Below, in pieces: positions 28,180 through 34,318 of a stretch of DNA of 34,318 nucleotides. Source of the DNA: Agromyces seonyuensis (GTDB lineage Bacteria; Actinomycetota; Actinomycetes; Actinomycetales; Microbacteriaceae); contig NZ_WSTA01000035.1 of the NCBI RefSeq assembly GCF_009789225.1, positions 1 through 34,318 on the forward strand, read 5' to 3'. Position 1 is the first letter of the stretch; each line of letters opens with the position of its first letter. Position numbers and translations under genes: made by a program. The notes under the pieces were generated by a model, which had not been told where the DNA came from, made no database searches, and saw only the letters and a program-made list of their open reading frames with translations.

Positions 28180-29822
28180 GCCGCCTCCTCGCGCCGCAGC
28201 GGCAGTCGCAACGTCACGGTCGTACCGACGCCGGGGGTGCTCGCGAGCTCGAGCGAGCCGCCGTGCCGTTCGACGACCTCGCGCGCGATGCCGAGGCCGA
28301 GGCCGGTGCCGTGCGCGGCCGAGTTCCGCGCGTTCTCCGAGCGGTAGAAGCGGTCGAAGACGCGGGGCTGATCCTCGACGGAGATCCCCACGCCGGTGTC
28401 GCGGACCACGAGCACCGCCTCCTCCCCCTCGCTCGAGAGCGCCAGGTCGACCCGACCGCGGAGCCGGTTGTACTTGACGGCGTTCGAGAGCAGATTGTCG
28501 AGCACGCGCCGGATGCGTTCGGGATCGGCGTCGATGTCCAGACGCTCGGGCGCCTCGAGCCGCACCGACACCTGGTGCTGCGCGGCGAGGGGACGGAGCC
28601 CGGCGATCGCGTCGCGGACGAGCTCGACGAGGTCGACGCGGCGGGGCGCGAGCGGGAGGAGGTCCTCGGTCGAGCCCGCGAGCACGAGGGCCACGAGGTC
28701 CAGCACGCGATTGCCGTTGCGCTCGGCGATCTCGAGGTTCGAACGGATGCGCTCCGGCAGCGCCGGGTCGTCGAGGCTCAGCTCGAGGTAGCCGAGCACC
28801 GAGGTCATCGGCGTGCGGAGGTCGTGCGAGATCGACAGCACGAGATCGTCGCGGCCGCGGACCGCCTCGACCTCGACCGTGGCGTCCCGGGCCGCGACCA
28901 GCGCGCCGTCCGGCTCCCCCGCGCTGCCGACGAGCCGTCGCGCCACGACGTCGAGCGCCCGCTTCGAGCCGGTCGAGTCGTACGCCCACACGAGCGCCTG
29001 GAACTCCTCGCCCCGCGCGGCCCGCGCGAACGGCTGCTCGTCCGGGGCGAGCGGCCGCCGCCGGTCGGCGTCGACCACCTCGACCAGGCGGGCCGAGTCC
29101 GGTGCGTCGCGCTCGAGGCCGAACATGCGCGCGTAGGCCCGGTTCATCAGGGTGCCGTGTCCGTCGCGATCGATGCGGAGCACACCGAACGGCACCGAGT
29201 CGAGCACCTCGACGATGAGCACCTCCTGCCGACGAGCACGGCGGAGCGCCCGCTCGAGCTGGCCGGTCTTGCGGCCGAGCAGTTCGCGCTGGGCGGCGTC
29301 GCGCCGAGCCGTCAGCACGGCGGAGCTCGCGATGAAGACGAGCGTGATCGGCAGGTAGATCGCGCCGAGCAGGCTCTCGACCCCGAACGGCACCGTCGCC
29401 ATCACCTCGGAGACGAAGATGAACCCCGACGCGAGGCCCACGGCGACGACGGCGCCCGCCGTGCCGAACGAGCGCGCGAGCCAGGTCGTCGGGAAGATCC
29501 AGAGCAGGCCGACGCCGATCGGCGGCGCCCCGATGCGCATCAGGCCGATGGCCACGATGTCGAGCACGGGGATGATCGCGACCGCGAGCGCCGGATGACG
29601 ATGCCAGCGGACGATGATCGAGGCGGCCGTCGTGAGGAACGCGAGCAGGATGCCGGCGACCATCCACGGCTCGCCCACGAGGTAGGGGACCAGGAGTTCG
29701 AGCACGAACGTGCCGAGGATGACGACGACGACGAAGAGCAGCTGCGACCGGACGACCGCGCGGTCGTGCAGCGCGTCGACCGTACTGCCGATCCCCGCGC
29801 GACGATCCCCCGATCCCGCCAC
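28176..29822 (-). CDS. membrane sensor histidine kinase with PAS domain
   Basis: A 548-residue kinase. Six TM segments (about 22-190) form a membrane-embedded sensor without a large external loop. A PAS-like domain follows (about 205-310; VLDSVPFGVLRIDRDG ... MNRAYARMFG), then the HisKA helix with SISHDLRTPM (phospho-acceptor His333). The ATPase domain has N box LDNLLSNAVKYN, G1 DTGVGI and G2 GTGLGLGIA, all intact. The start is GTG 29822: TAGGCT lies 7 nt before it with no ribosome binding site, indicating a leaderless transcript. Its stop overlaps the degenerate GGDEF gene. The response regulator at 26083-26994 is the likely partner. Confidence 0.9.
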   Translation of the reverse strand: MAGSGDRRAGIGSTVDALHDRAVVRSQLLFVVVVILGTFVLELLVPYLVGEPWMVAGILLAFLTTAASIIVRWHRHPALAVAIIPVLDIVAIGLMRIGAPPIGVGLLWIFPTTWLARSFGTAGAVVAVGLASGFIFVSEVMATVPFGVESLLGAIYLPITLVFIASSAVLTARRDAAQRELLGRKTGQLERALRRARRQEVLIVEVLDSVPFGVLRIDRDGHGTLMNRAYARMFGLERDAPDSARLVEVVDADRRRPLAPDEQPFARAARGEEFQALVWAYDSTGSKRALDVVARRLVGSAGEPDGALVAARDATVEVEAVRGRDDLVLSISHDLRTPMTSVLGYLELSLDDPALPERIRSNLEIAERNGNRVLDLVALVLAGSTEDLLPLAPRRVDLVELVRDAIAGLRPLAAQHQVSVRLEAPERLDIDADPERIRRVLDNLLSNAVKYNRLRGRVDLALSSEGEEAVLVVRDTGVGISVEDQPRVFDRFYRSENARNSAAHGTGLGLGIAREVVERHGGSLELASTPGVGTTVTLRLPLRREEAA

Positions 29823-29829
29823 GTTCCCG

Positions 29830-29835
29830 AGCCTA
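29830..29835 (-). promoter_or_regulatory. -10 box of the histidine kinase gene, probable leaderless transcript
   Basis: On the minus strand TAGGCT is followed by 7 nt and GTG 29822. The hexamer is identical to that before PBP gene 1. There is no Shine-Dalgarno sequence. Confidence 0.5.
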
Positions 29836-29882
29836 GCCGGAGCCCCCCTGCGCGCCCGGGAGGGCCGCGGCGGCCGGAACGA

Positions 29883-29918
29883 CGACGGGGCCGCCCGCCG
29901 AAGCGGACGACCCCGTCG
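29883..29918 (-). terminator. asd terminator
   Basis: CGACGGGG (29883-29890) and CCCCGTCG (29911-29918) form a perfect 8-bp stem around a 20-nt loop that can pair further inside. It lies 11 nt after the asd stop on the minus strand. Confidence 0.65.
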
Positions 29919-29929
29919 GAGGCTCGGGC

Positions 29930-32488
<2,559 letters not shown>

Positions 32489-32569
32489 CTACTTCGGGGC
32501 CGGATACGGCCCGTCGCATGTGACGCGTCGCGCACGGGCCGGCGCCGTGCCGCGGGAATCCGGGGCCGA

Positions 32570-32575
32570 TAGCAT
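32570..32575 (+). promoter_or_regulatory. -10 box of the 5-TM protein gene, probable leaderless transcript
   Basis: TAGCAT stands 6 nt before ATG 32582. No Shine-Dalgarno sequence is present. Confidence 0.5.
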
Positions 32576-32581
32576 CGCGGC

Positions 32582-33073
32582 ATGGGGGCCGAGCTGGAGG
32601 CGTGGAGCGAGTTCAACGTCGCGATGGCCGGTGCGACGGCGGCGCTCGCCGGTCTGATCATCGTGGCGATGTCGGTGAACATCGACCGGATCGTCAAGGC
32701 GCCCGCGATCGCCGCGCGGGGCGCGACGGCGATCGCGGCCCTCGTGCTCGCGGTCCTCGTCTGCGCTTTGGGACTCGTGCCCGAGCAGCCCGCGGTCGTC
32801 TTCGGCCTCGAGATCCTCGTGCTGTCCCTGCTCGCGCTGGCTGTCGCGGTCCCGGCGGCGCGGCGCATCGTCGTCGCGGGCGGCCCGCGGGCGTGGATCG
32901 TGCCGAAGATCCTCATCGCCGCGGCGCCGGCGCTCCTCTATCTGGCCGCCGGCGTCCTCGTCGTCGCGGGTGCAGCCGGGGCCGGCCTCGCCGCTGCGGC
33001 GATCGGCTGCTTCCTGGCGATCATCTCGGGAACGCTGTTCGGCTGGGTCGCGCTCGTCGAACTGCTGCGCTGA
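32582..33073 (+). CDS. 5-TM membrane protein of unknown function
   Basis: A 163-residue, almost entirely hydrophobic protein with five predicted TM segments ([94 protein letters not shown]). Short conserved-looking motifs include SVNIDRIV after the first segment. I do not recognise a characterised family. ATG 32582 is supported by the -10 box 6 nt upstream. It stands alone, divergent from lysC and convergent with the SnoaL-like gene 15 bp away. Codon use is host-like. Confidence 0.75.
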   Translation: MGAELEAWSEFNVAMAGATAALAGLIIVAMSVNIDRIVKAPAIAARGATAIAALVLAVLVCALGLVPEQPAVVFGLEILVLSLLALAVAVPAARRIVVAGGPRAWIVPKILIAAAPALLYLAAGVLVVAGAAGAGLAAAAIGCFLAIISGTLFGWVALVELLR

Positions 33074-33088
33074 GCGGATGCCCGCCGC

Positions 33089-33451
33089 TCACTCGTCCTT
33101 GGGTCGCGGCAGGTACCACTCCGTGAACTCGGTCGCCCGTCCGTCGGCGGCGAAGCGGATGACCCAGAGGTTGAGGTAGTCCGCCCGGTCTTCGTACCCC
33201 GTCCGCCCCTGGACGACCGCCGTCGTGTCGGTCTCGACGACCGTGCCCCACTCGAACGTCCACGTGCCGGGCTCGTCGAGATCGCCGATCCACCCTTCGA
33301 CGATCTCGTCGCGGCCGATCCGCGGCTCGGCATCGGGTTCCGTGAGGTACTGGGCGTCATCGGTGAAGAGCCGGGCGATGTCCTCGGGGTCGTTGGAGCT
33401 CCAGGCCCGGAGGTAGCCCGCCATCCACGCCGCGGTGCGTTCGCTCGTCAT
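33089..33451 (-). CDS. SnoaL/NTF2-like protein
   Basis: A 120-residue single-domain protein with the NTF2-like (SnoaL) fold pattern. A first helix pair MAGYLRAWSSNDPEDIARLF is followed by the short helix DEIVEGW, then strands WTFEWGTVVETDTTAVVQGRTGY, YLNLWVIRFAADGRATEFTEWYLP. Members serve as enzymes, ligand-binding proteins or polyketide cyclases; here neither substrate nor partner is indicated. It is transcribed away from the 5-TM gene and lies downstream of recR on the same strand, separated by the recR terminator. It is therefore probably a separate unit. Confidence 0.8.
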   Translation of the reverse strand: MTSERTAAWMAGYLRAWSSNDPEDIARLFTDDAQYLTEPDAEPRIGRDEIVEGWIGDLDEPGTWTFEWGTVVETDTTAVVQGRTGYEDRADYLNLWVIRFAADGRATEFTEWYLPRPKDE

Positions 33452-33485
33452 GCGGGCAGTCCACTCCCCCGCGCACCGGGCGTCA

Positions 33486-33528
33486 AGGGCGCCGGATCGG
33501 CGGCCGCCCCCGGCGCCGATGGCGCCCT
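33486..33528 (-). terminator. recR terminator
   Basis: AGGGCGCC (33486-33493) with GGCGCCCT (33521-33528), extended inward by ATCGGCG/CGCCGAT after a 2-nt bulge, gives 15 pairs. On the minus strand it starts 4 nt after the recR stop and is followed by TTGACG. Confidence 0.75.
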
Positions 33529-33532
33529 CGGG

Positions 33533-34129
33533 TCAGCCGAGGACGCGGCGTCCCTCGAACGCGCGGCCGAGCGTGACCTCGTCGGCGTACTCGAGGTCGC
33601 CGCCCACCGGCAGCCCGGAGGCGAGCCGGCTCACGGTGATCTCGAGCGTCGCGAGCATGCGGCTGAGGTAGGTCGCGGTCGCCTCGCCCTCGAGGTTCGG
33701 GTCGGTCGCGATGATGATCTCGGTGACCGTACCGTCGGCCAGGCGCTGGAGGAGCTGGCGGATGCGCAGCTGGTCGGGTCCGACGCCGTCGATCGGGCTG
33801 ATGGCGCCGCCGAGCACGTGGTAGAGCCCTCGGAACTCGCGGGTGCGCTCGATCGCGACGACGTCCTTGGCTTCTTCGACGACGCAGATGAGCGCGGGGT
33901 CGCGCCGCGGGTCGCGGCAGATCGTGCAGGTCTCCTGCTCGGAGACGTTGCCGCAGATCTCGCAGAAGCGCACCTTGTCGCGGATCTGCAAGAGGATCTC
34001 GGCGAGCCGGGTGACGTCGAAGTGCTCGGTCTGCACGATGTGGAACGCGATGCGCTGCGCGGACTTCGGCCCGATGCCGGGCAGGCGGCCCAGTTCGTCG
34101 ATGAGTTCCTGGACGATCCCCTCGTACAC
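33533..34129 (-). CDS. recR: recombination mediator RecR
   Basis: A 198-residue RecR, which with RecO and RecF loads RecA at gaps during DNA repair. Domains in order: the helix-hairpin-helix [19 protein letters not shown] (about 12-30), a four-cysteine zinc finger (CEICGN ... CTICRD, about 55-72), the TOPRIM domain beginning [17 protein letters not shown], and the C-terminal Walker-like region ending at residue 198. Length is normal. The start is GTG 34129, with GGGGAG just upstream in the end of dnaX and only 3 nt between the dnaX stop and this GTG. The dnaX-recR order is a widely conserved bacterial operon. Confidence 0.97.
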   Translation of the reverse strand: MYEGIVQELIDELGRLPGIGPKSAQRIAFHIVQTEHFDVTRLAEILLQIRDKVRFCEICGNVSEQETCTICRDPRRDPALICVVEEAKDVVAIERTREFRGLYHVLGGAISPIDGVGPDQLRIRQLLQRLADGTVTEIIIATDPNLEGEATATYLSRMLATLEITVSRLASGLPVGGDLEYADEVTLGRAFEGRRVLG

Positions 34130-34132
34130 GCG

Positions 34133-34318
34133 TTACTCCCCGAACCCTCTCGTCGTGATCTGCACTTCTTCGATGAACACCGCGTTGAGCATCTCGCGGA
34201 CGACGGACTCGCCGTGCCGCTGCACGCCCGCCGGACCGGCCGGCACCCGCCGCGGCGCGGGCGGTCGCCGCGTCTCGGGGGCGCGCCGGGGCTCGGGAGC
34301 CGGCGGCTCGTCGAAGTC
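34133..34318 (-). CDS. dnaX: DNA polymerase III gamma/tau subunit, C-terminal end (partial)
   Basis: The last 61 codons of a minus-strand gene that continues beyond the right edge. The visible part is a Pro/Arg-rich linker followed by GESVVREMLNAVFIEEVQI, which matches the C-terminal end of actinobacterial DnaX. The stop TAA (34133-34135) is 3 nt before the recR start. The clamp-loader ATPase domains lie outside the window, so the identity rests on the C-terminal motif and the dnaX-recR order. Confidence 0.85.
   Translation of the reverse strand, partial: DFDEPPAPEPRRAPETRRPPAPRRVPAGPAGVQRHGESVVREMLNAVFIEEVQITTRGFGE

Overview
The window is high-G+C, gene-dense actinobacterial chromosome, most likely from a member of the Microbacteriaceae. 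The evidence is the G- or C-ending codon bias, frequent GTG starts, several leaderless-looking promoters (TANNNT 6-8 nt before the start codon), and a gene order resembling the mycobacterial RidA / DUF4177 / ponA2 / metallophosphoesterase block. Genus cannot be fixed from the sequence alone. No CRISPR array, rRNA or phage genes were seen.

Layout. 1-630: end of an unidentified gene, a strong hairpin and a long acs leader with a possible CRP/GlxR-type site. 631-3374: acs, then convergent RidA and DUF4177 genes. 3465-11459: three consecutive, full-length, catalytically intact PonA2-type bifunctional penicillin-binding proteins. Each has its own leaderless-type promoter, and strong hairpins separate them. 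The third is translationally coupled to a metallophosphoesterase gene. 12511-12584: tRNA-Pro(CGG) with terminator. 12793-16438: L-lactate dehydrogenase, a VanZ-like protein, and on the minus strand thymidine kinase with a 12-TM membrane protein. 16583-19268: a two-gene unit of an LAQTG wall-anchored protein and a DUF4012 membrane protein. 19286-20356: an Rv2578c-type radical SAM protein behind a near-perfect LexA (SOS) box.

20384-24171 is the accessory part. Two broken, oppositely oriented IS1595-family transposase copies share a 260-bp inverted segment. They enclose a lipoprotein and membrane-protein pair, and are followed by visibly lower-G+C DNA with gene remnants, a DUF2599-like small gene and a short membrane protein. 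The conserved chromosome resumes with mqo (24428-25909). A response regulator then faces a coupled histidine kinase and degenerate-GGDEF membrane protein (26083-29822). Next come asd and lysC, with an internal translation start in lysC for a 172-residue beta subunit, then a 5-TM protein, a SnoaL-like protein, recR and the 3' end of dnaX.

How the genes work together. acs, ldh and mqo handle acetate, lactate and malate in central carbon metabolism. lysC and asd make aspartate semialdehyde for lysine/diaminopimelate, threonine and methionine. The three PBPs polymerise and cross-link the wall into which diaminobutyrate/lysine-type precursors go, and the LAQTG protein is likely attached to that wall. 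recR and dnaX are the usual DNA-repair and replication pair. The most unusual points are the PBP triplication with apparent gene conversion and the rearranged IS1595 island beside the SOS-controlled gene.
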